64,000 nucleotides of DNA from Adhaeribacter arboris (GCF_003023845.1 NZ_PYFT01000001.1:4030001-4094000), one strand, 5' to 3'; positions 7,931 to 16,432 are shown, numbered from the stretch's first letter. Program-made: numbers and translations. Notes: generated by a model not told the origin, from the letters alone.

Positions 7931-8818
7931 ATGCCAATTGCTGACCAAGAATCTGTAAAAAACTTTTTAACGGAACTTCTTACCCGCGCCACTACGCCCC
8001 AAGGAATAACCTGGCTCGAAAAACAATTAGCCGAAGCGCAAACCGAGAGCAAATTTTTTCAGGCTTTTAGTATGGCGCCCCGTTTTATTGGAAAAAGAAA
8101 AATTGAAATTACCGAGGCCGATACTGCTGCTGCCAATGCTTTACGCACGGGTTTCAATCCACAAGGTTGGACCGCCGACCAGGCTGCCCGTACTTCATTA
8201 GCACTTTCGTTGCCGCATCAATCACCGGAAGAATATATAAAAATTCTGGATAAATTGTTTGCTACCGCCGACGTGAACGAACTGGTGGCTTTATATGCTG
8301 CCCTGCCTGTTTTACCATACCCGGAAAAACACATTCCTCGAATGGCCGAAGGTGTTCGGACCAATATGACTTTAGTTTTTGAAGCAGTAGCTCTGCAGAA
8401 TCCGTACCCGCATGATTACCTGCCCGAAGAAGCCTGGAACCAATTAGTATTAAAATCTATTTTCACCAGCCGGCCTTTGTACCGCATTTATGGTTTAGAA
8501 AACCGTCGTAATAAAAAGCTAGCGCAAACCCTTTCGGATTTTGCCCACGAACGCTGGGCGGCGGGTCGAACGCTTAGCCCGGAAGTATGGCGCAACGTGG
8601 GGCCATTCGTAGACGAAACTATTTGGCCGGATATTCAAAAATTATTTACGCAACCTAACGAACTGGAACAACAAGCGGCCGCGCTGGTCTGCGCCGAAAG
8701 TAATTATCCGGAAGCTAAAACCATGCTCGACACCGTGCCCGATTTAAAAGCTAAAATTGAAAACGGCGAGCTAACCTGGGATACTATTGGCGAAGATGTA
8801 GCTGCGCAAACCGTATAA
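7931..8818 (+). CDS. eboA: EboA domain-containing protein
   Basis: EboA is a mostly helical protein of unknown biochemistry found only with the other ebo genes. The preferred start is the ATG at 7931 (MPIADQESVKNFLTELL, 295 residues). An in-frame ATG at 7874 and a TTG at 7862 would add a hydrophobic stretch that could be read as a signal peptide. The conserved part seems to begin only after 7931. The sequence shows family-like segments such as FQAFSMAPRFIGKRKIEIT, GWTADQAARTSLAL and FNPQGW. It opens the eboABCD operon, 73 bases before eboB. In cyanobacteria the cluster is needed to move an indolic scytonemin precursor to the periplasm. No scytonemin genes are seen here, so the traffic substrate is unknown. 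Confidence 0.82.
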   Translation: MPIADQESVKNFLTELLTRATTPQGITWLEKQLAEAQTESKFFQAFSMAPRFIGKRKIEITEADTAAANALRTGFNPQGWTADQAARTSLALSLPHQSPEEYIKILDKLFATADVNELVALYAALPVLPYPEKHIPRMAEGVRTNMTLVFEAVALQNPYPHDYLPEEAWNQLVLKSIFTSRPLYRIYGLENRRNKKLAQTLSDFAHERWAAGRTLSPEVWRNVGPFVDETIWPDIQKLFTQPNELEQQAAALVCAESNYPEAKTMLDTVPDLKAKIENGELTWDTIGEDVAAQTV

Positions 8819-8891
8819 TTTTAAATTCAGGTATACTGTTTTTAAATTTTCCTGATACGTAATATAAAATTTAAATTCCTAATTAATTATC

Positions 8892-9821
8892 ATGGATACT
8901 TCGAACTCTTTTATGCTGATAGACCCGCACGTGCACATGACCTCGCGGACTACCGATGATTATGAAGCAATGCGCCGGGCAGGTATTGTGGCACTTATAG
9001 AACCTGCTTTCTGGATGGGGCAGCCGCGCACCGAAGCGGGAACCTTTAAAGATTATTACAGCCACTTAATTGGTTTTGAGCGTTTCCGGTCGAGCCAGTT
9101 TGGGATTAAACATTATTGCACCATTGGTTTAAATTCCAAAGAAGCCAATAACGAAGCATTAGCCGAGCAGGTAATGGAGTTGCTGCCTTTGTATGTATGC
9201 AAAGAAGGTGTAGTGGGCGTAGGCGAAATTGGTTACGATGACCAGACAGCTGCCGAAGATAAATATTACCGCCTACAACTCGAAATTGCCAAAGAAGTAA
9301 ACCTGCCCGTGCAAATCCATACACCTCACCGCGACAAGAAGAAAGGTACTTTACGCAGCATGGAAGTAGCGCTCGAACACGGATTAGATCCGGGCATGGT
9401 AATCGTAGATCATAACAACGAAGAAACCGTAAAAGACGTGCTGGATCGAGGATTTTGGGCCGCGTTTACCATTTATCCGCACACCAAAATGGGCAACGAG
9501 CGCATGGTAGAAATTGTGAAACAATACGGCCCGGAAAGAATCATGATTAATTCGGCGGCCGACTGGGGCATCAGCGATCCGCTGGCGGTGCCAAAAACGG
9601 TGGCTTTAATGCTGGAACGCGGGGTGCCGGAAGAGCATGTTCGTTTGGTAAGTTATAGTAACGCGCTAGCAGCTTTCGGCCAAAGCGGACAAATGCAGGA
9701 AAGCGACTGGCTCGAGGCGCAACCCATCGACCAAAGCCAGAAATTTTCGGGTAGTTCTATTTTACGCGGCGGCCAAACCCCTCGCATCGATGCCCCGGAA
9801 TCCAGCAATATTATCCGCTAA
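8892..9821 (+). CDS. eboB: EboB, TatD-type metal-dependent hydrolase
   Basis: A 309-residue TIM-barrel hydrolase of the TatD/amidohydrolase superfamily. Likely metal ligands are the HxH pair in IDPHVHMTS (H13, H15), the glutamate in GVGEIGYDD, the histidine in VQIHTPHRDK, the histidine in VIVDHNNEE and the aspartate of SAADWGISDP. All are present, so it should be active. TatD proteins are often nucleases, but the ebo-linked branch is thought to act on a small metabolite. The ATG at 8892 follows eboA in the same direction, and eboC starts 20 bases after its stop. Confidence 0.88.
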   Translation: MDTSNSFMLIDPHVHMTSRTTDDYEAMRRAGIVALIEPAFWMGQPRTEAGTFKDYYSHLIGFERFRSSQFGIKHYCTIGLNSKEANNEALAEQVMELLPLYVCKEGVVGVGEIGYDDQTAAEDKYYRLQLEIAKEVNLPVQIHTPHRDKKKGTLRSMEVALEHGLDPGMVIVDHNNEETVKDVLDRGFWAAFTIYPHTKMGNERMVEIVKQYGPERIMINSAADWGISDPLAVPKTVALMLERGVPEEHVRLVSYSNALAAFGQSGQMQESDWLEAQPIDQSQKFSGSSILRGGQTPRIDAPESSNIIR

Positions 9822-9841
9822 TTTTGTTTTAAAATTACTTC

Positions 9842-10762
9842 ATGAATAAATTCTTCGCCCACTTGGTACTCATGCGGCCGGCTAACATTATTACGGCCAT
9901 TGCCGATATCCTACTGGGCTTTGCGGCGGCCGGTGCCGTACAACAAATTCAGAGAGCCTCTGCTACTGCCTACGGGTACCTGGAGCACCCGCTGGCAGTA
10001 GATTTAGGCTGGCTAATTGCGGCAACCATTGGTTTGTACGGTGGTGGAGTAGTTTTTAACGATGTTTTAGATGCCGATTTAGATAAGATAGAACGCCCGG
10101 AACGTCCTATTCCCAGCGGGGCAGCTACGAAAACTAGCGCTACTATTTTAGGAGCTTTACTGCTTTTAGGTGGTATTCTGGCAGCTTTTAAGGTATCACA
10201 AATAAGTGGTGTTATTGCGGCGGTAATAGCCGGACTTGCCTTATTATACGATGCTTGGGGCAAACACCAGGGATTTATTGGTCCAATTAACATGGGAGCG
10301 TGCCGGGGCGGCAACTTACTTTTAGGAATGAGCGCCATACCTGCCAGCCTGGAGCATTATTGGTTTCTAGCCCTTATTCCGATTGTGTACATTGCCAACA
10401 TTACCGTTATTAGTCGGGGCGAAGTGCACGGGGGCAGCCGACCAATTTTACGGTTTGCCGTTGCCTTGTACCTTTTAGTATTTGTAAGTATTGTTGCTTT
10501 AACTTTCTTACCGCACTTTTCCATTATAACGGCCTTACCTTTTGGTTTACTTTTCGCTTACTTGATTTTTCCTCCTTTGTTAAAAGCGCTTAACACTCTA
10601 CAACCCAAAGAGATTCGGTTGGCGGTAAAAGCGGGGGTATTATCCTTAATAATTTTGGATGCTACTCTGGCGGCTGGTTTTGCTCATTGGGTGTACGGTT
10701 TACTGGTGTTATTACTTTTTCCACTTTCCCGTTTTCTGGCAAAGCAATTTGCTGTTACTTGA
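9842..10762 (+). CDS. eboC: EboC, UbiA-family prenyltransferase-like membrane protein
   Basis: A 306-residue integral membrane protein with about eight to nine hydrophobic segments. The first aspartate-rich motif of UbiA enzymes is present as NDVLDADLDKIERPERPIPSG near 72-92. The second region reads YDAWGKHQGFIGPINMGACRGG, where classical enzymes have a DxxD motif. It therefore keeps the prenyl-diphosphate/Mg site of the first motif but is modified in the second. UbiA enzymes transfer prenyl chains to aromatic or lipid acceptors. Within ebo clusters the donor and acceptor are not established. It follows eboB by 20 bases. Confidence 0.88.
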   Translation: MNKFFAHLVLMRPANIITAIADILLGFAAAGAVQQIQRASATAYGYLEHPLAVDLGWLIAATIGLYGGGVVFNDVLDADLDKIERPERPIPSGAATKTSATILGALLLLGGILAAFKVSQISGVIAAVIAGLALLYDAWGKHQGFIGPINMGACRGGNLLLGMSAIPASLEHYWFLALIPIVYIANITVISRGEVHGGSRPILRFAVALYLLVFVSIVALTFLPHFSIITALPFGLLFAYLIFPPLLKALNTLQPKEIRLAVKAGVLSLIILDATLAAGFAHWVYGLLVLLLFPLSRFLAKQFAVT

Positions 10763-10831
10763 TTTTAACAAGAAAGATCTTAGGCATTTTTTTTGCCAAC
10801 TTAATAGTACTTAAAACTACTTTTTTATCTT

Positions 10832-10839
10832 TAATTTTG
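10832..10839 (+). promoter_or_regulatory. Possible internal promoter before eboD
   Basis: TAATTTTG in the 133-base gap between eboC and eboD matches TAnnTTTG. The gap is larger than the others in the operon, so eboD may also be transcribed on its own. Confidence 0.4.
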
Positions 10840-10895
10840 TTATCTGTAAAATAGCTTTCTAAGTTAGGAAGTAATATTTTTTTAGATCTTTATTC

Positions 10896-12071
10896 ATGCA
10901 GATTTACCCAATCCAGCAAACGTTCCAGGTAACGTATAACTATACTGTTCATTTTACCGAAAACTTATTTTCACTCCGGAACCCCTTGCTTCGCGATGTA
11001 ATTGCAGCGGGTGGTGGCGATGGCCGGAAAGTTTTATTTGTATTAGACCACCACGTAGCCGAAGCAATTCCTTCGTTAATTACCGATATTAAAAACTACA
11101 CTTCGCACTACGCCGATGTTTTACAATTAGCCGCTGATCCTATGATTATTCCGGGTGGAGAACAATGTAAGAATGATCCGGCCTATACGGAACGGGTAAT
11201 TGATGCAATAAATGAAAAAGGCATTGATCGCCATTCGTACGTCTTGGCGGTAGGCGGTGGTGCTTTATTAGATATGGTTGGCTACGCTGCCGGTATTGCG
11301 CATCGGGGTATCCGCCACATTCGCATTCCTACTACGGTGTTGTCGCAGAACGACTCGGGAGTTGGGGTAAAGAACAGTATTAATGCCTACGGCAAAAAGA
11401 ACTTCCTGGGCACCTTTACTCCTCCCTTTGCTGTAATTAACGACTTCCATTTTCTGCGTACTTTAACGCACCGCGAATGGCGCGCCGGCATTGCTGAAGC
11501 CATTAAGGTTTCACTTATTAAAGACGCCGAATTTTTTAGGTTTATTCAGGAAAATACGCAGAAACTGGCCGAGCGTGATATGCCAGCCATGCAGTACCTG
11601 ATTCACCGGTGCGCCGAAATGCACGTGCAGCATATTGCCAGCGGTGATCCTTTTGAGAAAGGTTCTTCGCGGCCATTAGATTTTGGGCACTGGTCGGCGC
11701 ATAAACTAGAGCAGTTAAGTAATTACCGTATTCGCCACGGCGAAGCCGTAGCCATGGGCATTGCCCTGGATTCGACGTATTCCTACCTAAAAGGCATGCT
11801 TACTGAAGCCGAATTAAAGCAAATTCTGGAGGTAGTTACCGGTATTGGTTTTGAATTATTTGCTCCCGAAATGACTTCGCACCTGGAGGATGCCACCCAT
11901 CCGCAAAGTTTGCTGCGGGGTTTACAGGAATTCCGGGAACACCTAGGCGGACAATTAACTATTATGCTGCTGGCTAAAATTGGCAAAGGCGTAGAAGTAC
12001 ACGAGATAGATAACGAGTTAATGATTGCTGCCATCGAGCAACTTCGGCACCATTCCGAGGCTACTGTTTAG
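10896..12071 (+). CDS. eboD: EboD, 3-dehydroquinate synthase-like sugar-phosphate cyclase
   Basis: A 391-residue member of the sugar-phosphate cyclase superfamily, which uses NAD and a divalent metal to close carbocycles from heptulose phosphates. The NAD-binding stretch GGGALLDMVGYAAGIAHRGI is clear. The metal-binding set AEAIK, LDFGHWSAHKLE (near 261-272) and RHGEAVAMGIALD is kept. It differs from the usual DHQ synthase GHTFGHAIE motif, as expected for the separate EboD branch. It is unlikely to be the housekeeping AroB. It could make a cyclitol that the other Ebo proteins modify or carry. It ends the operon and is followed directly by a strong terminator. Confidence 0.88.
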   Translation: MQIYPIQQTFQVTYNYTVHFTENLFSLRNPLLRDVIAAGGGDGRKVLFVLDHHVAEAIPSLITDIKNYTSHYADVLQLAADPMIIPGGEQCKNDPAYTERVIDAINEKGIDRHSYVLAVGGGALLDMVGYAAGIAHRGIRHIRIPTTVLSQNDSGVGVKNSINAYGKKNFLGTFTPPFAVINDFHFLRTLTHREWRAGIAEAIKVSLIKDAEFFRFIQENTQKLAERDMPAMQYLIHRCAEMHVQHIASGDPFEKGSSRPLDFGHWSAHKLEQLSNYRIRHGEAVAMGIALDSTYSYLKGMLTEAELKQILEVVTGIGFELFAPEMTSHLEDATHPQSLLRGLQEFREHLGGQLTIMLLAKIGKGVEVHEIDNELMIAAIEQLRHHSEATV

Positions 12072-12094
12072 AAAGAAAACTTAGAAATTTTTGT

Positions 12095-12150
12095 AAGCTG
12101 GTTAAACATCGGTTGGAGACTGGGATGTTTAACCAGCTTCTTTGTTTTTT
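12095..12150 (+). terminator. Terminator closing the eboABCD operon
   Basis: A perfect 16-bp stem (12095-12110 with 12124-12139) and a 13-base loop, followed by a T-rich run. It shows that eboE and eboF are not cotranscribed downstream. Confidence 0.88.
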
Positions 12151-12242
12151 GAATAGCATCTTGGTTTGTCCGGGTAGAGGCCAACTGGTAGTAGAGGTCA
12201 ATTTAAGAAGCTTTATAATTTTTTATTGGCAAGAGATATTTT

Positions 12243-12698
12243 TTATTCTCCTGCTAATTTCAATAGCTCTTTTTCAAAGTTTTCCGCTATTCGGAAGTTG
12301 GTCATTTTGATTTGTACTAGAATCGGTTTAATAAGCTGAATTAAGCCAGCTTCTTTTGCTCCTAGCAGAAGTCCTAATGTGCCGATATAATTAACTCCTA
12401 ATCTATTTGCTGCTTTTCTGGCTTTATTATCATCTAAAATGAGCAAGCAATTTTGTTTTTCAATAGCTAAAGCAATAGCACTGGCTTCTCCTAAATCTAC
12501 CGTAGATTGAAGCATTACTTGATATACTTTATTCTGGACGCTCTCAGTTTTTATCTATTCTGGCAGTTGCTTACCATATTCCTTTCCAATCTCGGGAGTG
12601 ATTACTATTTCTTCAAAGAGTTCCTTTAAGATAAAAAGCAAGTGTAGTTTGTCCAACAGAATCAAACAACTGGTATCACTTACGATAATTTTTGACAT
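12243..12698 (-). pseudogene. PIN-like (DUF3368) toxin with premature stop
   Basis: Reading from the ATG at 12698 gives MSKIIVSDTSCLILLDKLHL, then an amber codon at 12555-12557 as codon 48 in the context LPE-stop-IKTES. The same frame continues without further damage to 12243, with LGEASAIALA and LILDDNKARKAA, typical of DUF3368 PIN-fold RNase toxins. Relatives have tryptophan at this place, so one TGG-to-TAG change explains the stop. Translation from the internal Met (12515) would lack the first catalytic aspartate in SDTS. The ATG overlaps the end of the antitoxin gene by 23 bases, the usual toxin-antitoxin arrangement. The toxin is most likely dead. Confidence 0.8.
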
Positions 12699-12915
12699 GC
12701 ATTAGCTCTTTTTCTAATTCACTTTCGTCGTAATTAAATAGGGATACATAATGACCGAGAACTTCCATAAAAGCCCGTTTAGAAAGCCCCGCAATTTCTG
12801 CCGCTTGCCCTAAAGATAGCTTACTTTTCTCGTAGAGCCTGGAAGCCAGAAACATGACCATTTCTCTATCTTCCAAATCAACTGAATCAGGTATATGTAT
12901 TGTGAGTGTTCTCAT
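12676..12915 (-). CDS. UPF0175 family antitoxin
   Basis: A 79-residue protein starting MRTLTIHIPDSVDLEDRE. It carries the family pattern KLSLGQAAEIAGLSKRAFMEVLGHY and ends in an acidic/basic tail. UPF0175 proteins are antitoxins of PIN/DUF3368 toxins. They have a helix-turn-helix-like segment and usually also bind their promoter. The toxin frame begins within its last 23 bases. It appears intact although its toxin is interrupted, so it may persist as a solitary antitoxin or regulator. Confidence 0.85.
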   Translation of the reverse strand: MRTLTIHIPDSVDLEDREMVMFLASRLYEKSKLSLGQAAEIAGLSKRAFMEVLGHYVSLFNYDESELEKELMHVKNYRK

Positions 12916-12994
12916 ATTATTATTATAATCATTTTTTAACTTTTTGTTTCTTTTGCTTACCGGCTAAAGGATTGAAAAACAGCATTATTATTTA

Positions 12995-13345
12995 TTACTG
13001 TTTTTTTGCTCCGGACTGGAATATTTTATCCATTAAAATCCATTTTTCGCCTTCTTTAGCCCAAGGCAAGGGAACCTGGTACTTCCACATGAGTTTTTCC
13101 CATTCCTGCACTTTCGGAACCGTGGCATCCAGAGCGGCTTTTTTCTCGAAACTAAAGTTATCGTCGGTATCCATAATCATAAACATGCGGTTACCGGTAC
13201 GGTAAATTTGCAGATTTATAATGCCGGCATCCAGGTCGTTTTTAGTTACTTCAGGCCAATCGTTACCGGGGCTATGGTAATTTTCGTACTCCTGGATTAA
13301 TTTCGGGTCATCTACTAAGTCAAGGGCAAAGCAAAATCGCTGCAT
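12995..13345 (-). CDS. L-rhamnose/L-fucose mutarotase family protein (RhaM-like)
   Basis: A 116-residue protein of the RhaM (DUF718) fold, which speeds anomer interconversion of 6-deoxy sugars. Recognisable features are MQRFCFALDL at the N-terminus, EYENYHS carrying the conserved histidine, WPEV, LDAGIINLQIYRTGNRMFMI and VQEWEKLMWKYQ. It is the last gene of a four-gene minus-strand operon with an aldo-keto reductase, a zinc dehydrogenase and a TIM-barrel isomerase-like protein. It starts 26 bases after the preceding gene. The operon context suggests L-fucose or L-galactose oxidation more than rhamnose isomerisation, but this is an inference. Confidence 0.82.
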   Translation of the reverse strand: MQRFCFALDLVDDPKLIQEYENYHSPGNDWPEVTKNDLDAGIINLQIYRTGNRMFMIMDTDDNFSFEKKAALDATVPKVQEWEKLMWKYQVPLPWAKEGEKWILMDKIFQSGAKKQ

Positions 13346-13371
13346 ATCTGGTTAAAAAGTTACATTCTTGG

Positions 13372-14190
13372 TTAATCTTTAAAAAATTCTCGAAAAGCCT
13401 TAATGGTTTGTTGGGCCGCTTCGTCTGGGTTAGGCCAGGGGAAAGCTTCGGCAGATACATACCCCTGGTAATTACTTTCCTGCAAAGCGGTTGCAATTTC
13501 GGCCATGGCGGTATGGCCAAAGCCAACGGGCCGCCGGTTACTGTCGGCAAAGTGAATGTGACCAATAGCCGGCCCAAAAGTTCGAATACTCTCCGGCAAA
13601 GAACTTTCTTCGATGTTCATGTGAAACAAATCCGCTAATAACTTGACGTTCCGGGTTTTTAAAAAATTTAGAAATTCAACTCCGCTGCTTAGATTGTTGA
13701 ATAAATTAGTTTCGTAGCGGTTCAGGGGTTCGTAAATCAGGGGTACTTTTTTTTCTTCCGCTACTTTTCCTAAAATATTTAATCCATCGGCCAGCCATTC
13801 CAGAGCCTGCTCGCGCTCCACTCCGGCAACTACGTTGCCCTGCATCGACCCAATAATGGCGGGTGCCTGAAACGGCGCCCCAAAAGCAATCATATCCGCG
13901 ACAAAAGCAATGGCTTGTTGCCGGATAGTCGGATTGGGATCGGTTAAAGTCAAGCCTTGTATAACTTTACCCGCGCCGGTGCCCACTGCAGCTAAGTTAA
14001 GGCCAGAATTTTGTAGTAAACCGGTTAGAACCGAAGGCTCAATGGCATTGGCAGAAGCCGTAAAAAGCTCTATGGCATTAAAACCCAGTTGAGCCGCTTT
14101 AGCAATACTGGCCTCCAAATCTTCCCAATATATCCAAGGACCCGTTTTTATTTGTGGAACCAGGGCAATAGTAACACAAGATTTTATCAT
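13372..14190 (-). CDS. Sugar phosphate isomerase/epimerase family TIM-barrel protein
   Basis: A 272-residue TIM barrel of the hydroxypyruvate-isomerase/xylose-isomerase-like superfamily. Signature segments are LGFNAIELFTA, PLIYEPLNRYETN, VKLLADLFHMNIEE, IGHIHFADSNRRPVGFG and GYVSAEAFPWPNPD. They supply the metal ligands, with glutamates in the YEPLN and SAEAF segments. It probably isomerises or epimerises a keto-sugar or its acid in the pathway served by the neighbouring dehydrogenases. The exact reaction is not readable. It lies 89 bases after the dehydrogenase gene. Confidence 0.85.
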   Translation of the reverse strand: MIKSCVTIALVPQIKTGPWIYWEDLEASIAKAAQLGFNAIELFTASANAIEPSVLTGLLQNSGLNLAAVGTGAGKVIQGLTLTDPNPTIRQQAIAFVADMIAFGAPFQAPAIIGSMQGNVVAGVEREQALEWLADGLNILGKVAEEKKVPLIYEPLNRYETNLFNNLSSGVEFLNFLKTRNVKLLADLFHMNIEESSLPESIRTFGPAIGHIHFADSNRRPVGFGHTAMAEIATALQESNYQGYVSAEAFPWPNPDEAAQQTIKAFREFFKD

Positions 14191-14279
14191 TTATTTCTAT
14201 TTAACTAAAGAAATGAGACCAACTAAAAATGCTGCGGTATTATTAAAATTTTGTCTAATATCTTAATACTTGTGTCTAT

Positions 14280-15299
14280 TTACCTATCAAAATCTACCAT
14301 TATTTTGGTGATAGGTCCCGGATTATCTGACCAAGCTGCAAGGGCCGCACCAGCCTCGTCAATTGAAACAACTTTCGAAATAACAGCATCCACCGGAAAT
14401 TTACCTGATTCCAGGTAACGGATGACTTCCGGAAATTCTCCCAAACAATTGCGGGAGCCCAGAATTTCAATTTCTTTTCGCACAAAAACGCCGGTATTAA
14501 ATTCAGCCGATTTTTTAGCGTAACCAATGCAAACTACTCTCCCGGTGTACGCCACTTCTTCTACGGCAGCCCGATAAGTTTGCGGACTTCCTACGGCTTC
14601 TATTATAACATCCGGACCATCTCCATCTGTAATTTCTGCTAAAGCTTCGTGTAAGTCTACTTTAGATGTATTAATCGTATGCGCAACACCTACTTTTTTA
14701 GCAATCTCCATTTTTGAATCATCGATATCAATGGCAATTACTTCGGCACCCCGGTTAACCGAGGCGGCAATAGCGCCCATTCCCACAATGCCGCAACCAA
14801 TTACGGCTACTTTATCCTTTTCGGAAACCCGGCCCCGGGCTGCAGCATGAAACCCTACGGTAAGAGGTTCTACTAAAGCCAACTCCTGGAGCGATAGCTT
14901 ATCCGAAGAAAATAGATTTTTCCAGTGAATAGTGATATAGTTGGTCATGGCACCAGGCCGGCGCACCCCCATGGTTTTATTATCCTGACAGGCATTGGGC
15001 CGGCCTTTCCGGCAAGAAACGCAAGTGCCACAATTTAGGTAAGGGTACACGGTAGCTCGCATGCCAGGCTTAAAATCAGGCGGAACCTGGCTTCCTACCT
15101 GCTCAATAGTAGCTCCTACTTCGTGCCCCAGAATATTAGGATATTCCTGCAATTCAAATAAACCCCGGTACCCATTTAAGTCGCCGCCACAGAAACCTAC
15201 CATACCAATCCGCAACAAAACTTCTTCAGGTCCGGGAGCAACTGGTTCTATTGTTCTAACTTCCGTTTTACCGGGTTCCACTAAAAATAAAGCCTTCAT
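14280..15299 (-). CDS. Zinc-binding medium-chain alcohol/polyol dehydrogenase
   Basis: A 339-residue medium-chain dehydrogenase. Motifs are GFCGGDLNGYRG for catalytic zinc, GHEVGATIE with the conserved GHE, four structural-zinc cysteines in LNCGTCVSCRKGRPNAC, and the NAD site VIGCGIVGMGAIAA. It should oxidise a sugar, polyol or sugar acid with NAD(P). Members next to an aldo-keto reductase and a mutarotase commonly act on L-fucose or L-galactonate-type substrates. Substrate assignment here is by context only. It is 15 bases downstream of the aldo-keto reductase gene, so they are almost surely cotranscribed. Confidence 0.9.
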   Translation of the reverse strand: MKALFLVEPGKTEVRTIEPVAPGPEEVLLRIGMVGFCGGDLNGYRGLFELQEYPNILGHEVGATIEQVGSQVPPDFKPGMRATVYPYLNCGTCVSCRKGRPNACQDNKTMGVRRPGAMTNYITIHWKNLFSSDKLSLQELALVEPLTVGFHAAARGRVSEKDKVAVIGCGIVGMGAIAASVNRGAEVIAIDIDDSKMEIAKKVGVAHTINTSKVDLHEALAEITDGDGPDVIIEAVGSPQTYRAAVEEVAYTGRVVCIGYAKKSAEFNTGVFVRKEIEILGSRNCLGEFPEVIRYLESGKFPVDAVISKVVSIDEAGAALAAWSDNPGPITKIMVDFDR

Positions 15300-15314
15300 A
15301 CGCCGTTTATTCGT

Positions 15315-16262
15315 TTATTTTTTAGGAATATTATTTTCTGGTCTGCCTTCAAACCACATCTGATTTTTTACGGGAGTTACTATTTTTAAAATTTCCTCCA
15401 TCAAGTCAGCCGGAATAGATAAATCCAGAGCTTTAATATTTTGCTGGACGTGCTTCACCTCCCACATACCCACAATGGTAGTAGCAATATCCGGGTGGTC
15501 AACGGCATACTTAATGGCAACATCACTTAGCCGCACCCCATAACTTTCGCACAATTGCAACAACTTGGGTTGCACATCTTTAACGGCCTGGGGCGAGCGG
15601 TGCCAATCGGGCAAAGGAGCATCGGATAATATTCTTTGCATCAGTGGTGCCGCATTCATTAAACCAAAACCTTTTTCTTTTGAAAGCGGCACCAACTCGT
15701 CGTCAATTTCGTCTTCGAGCAAATTATAGTGGGCCCACGAAAGCACAGTGTCGAGTTCAACCTGCCGGGCAATTTCAGCCAGATAACGCACCGGTAATCC
15801 AGTAATGCCTATAAAGCGGGCTTTACCTAATTCTTTAATTTTCTGAACGGCCGGAATCGCTTCGTTTAATACCTGGTGTTTATCGCCAAACTCAATATCA
15901 TGCAGTTGCAAAACATCTACGTAGTCCGTTTTAAGCCTTACTAGCGATTCGTCAATACTTCTCAGAATCCGGTTATACGAAAAATCAAAATCTTGTAAAC
16001 CATAACGGCCGCATTTGGTAGCCAAAAATATGTCTTTACGTTTACCTTCCAGCGCTTTGCCCAATCGTTCTTCGGCCAGAGTAAAACCATAGAAAGGAGA
16101 AACATCAAAAAAATTAATTCCTTGGTCAATGGCATAATGCACGGCTCTTACTCCTTCTTTCTCATCGGCTACATCAAACACGTTACCTAAGGGCGAAGCG
16201 CCAAAGCCAAGGACAGATACGTTCAGGTTGGTTTTGCCAAGTTTGCGATAATTCATAGGCAA
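15315..16262 (-). CDS. Aldo/keto reductase, L-galactose/L-fucose dehydrogenase-like
   Basis: A 315-residue aldo-keto reductase and the first gene of the sugar operon. The catalytic tetrad is visible: Asp in NFFDVSPFYG, Tyr in the same motif, Lys in LATKCGRYG and His in VLQLHDIEFG. The sequence resembles plant L-galactose dehydrogenase and bacterial L-fucose dehydrogenases, which oxidise the aldose at C1 to a lactone. The start could be the first ATG at 16262 or MNYRKLG six bases later. A region with paired half-sites lies upstream and no regulator gene is in the operon. Confidence 0.88.
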   Translation of the reverse strand: MPMNYRKLGKTNLNVSVLGFGASPLGNVFDVADEKEGVRAVHYAIDQGINFFDVSPFYGFTLAEERLGKALEGKRKDIFLATKCGRYGLQDFDFSYNRILRSIDESLVRLKTDYVDVLQLHDIEFGDKHQVLNEAIPAVQKIKELGKARFIGITGLPVRYLAEIARQVELDTVLSWAHYNLLEDEIDDELVPLSKEKGFGLMNAAPLMQRILSDAPLPDWHRSPQAVKDVQPKLLQLCESYGVRLSDVAIKYAVDHPDIATTIVGMWEVKHVQQNIKALDLSIPADLMEEILKIVTPVKNQMWFEGRPENNIPKK

Positions 16263-16340
16263 TTAAGCTGCAAGGTTATAAAGTTAAAAAGCACCAGATC
16301 CAGGTTAAAGCTCCCCAATTGTAGAAAATAAATAGATATA

Positions 16341-16432
16341 ATACCAGAAAATACCAGACTGTTTACCTGTCTTTTGGTAAAAAGAGCAAATCTCTTTAAA
16401 GAAAAAGCAGTTAACTTGGATTTTCTGGTAAT
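16341..16432. promoter_or_regulatory. Cluster of operator-like half-sites upstream of the sugar operon
   Basis: ATACCAGA occurs twice as a 10-base direct repeat (16341 and 16351). TTTACC-N8-GGTAAA forms an inverted repeat (16362-16381). TCTGGTAAT, the inverse of the first motif, lies at 16424-16432. One-helical-turn spacing and inverted half-sites suggest binding of a dimeric regulator, but none is encoded nearby. Confidence 0.35.

Noticed and set aside
12113-12310. A 65-codon frame just after eboD
   Set aside because: It starts inside the operon terminator and runs into the antisense of the PIN toxin relic.
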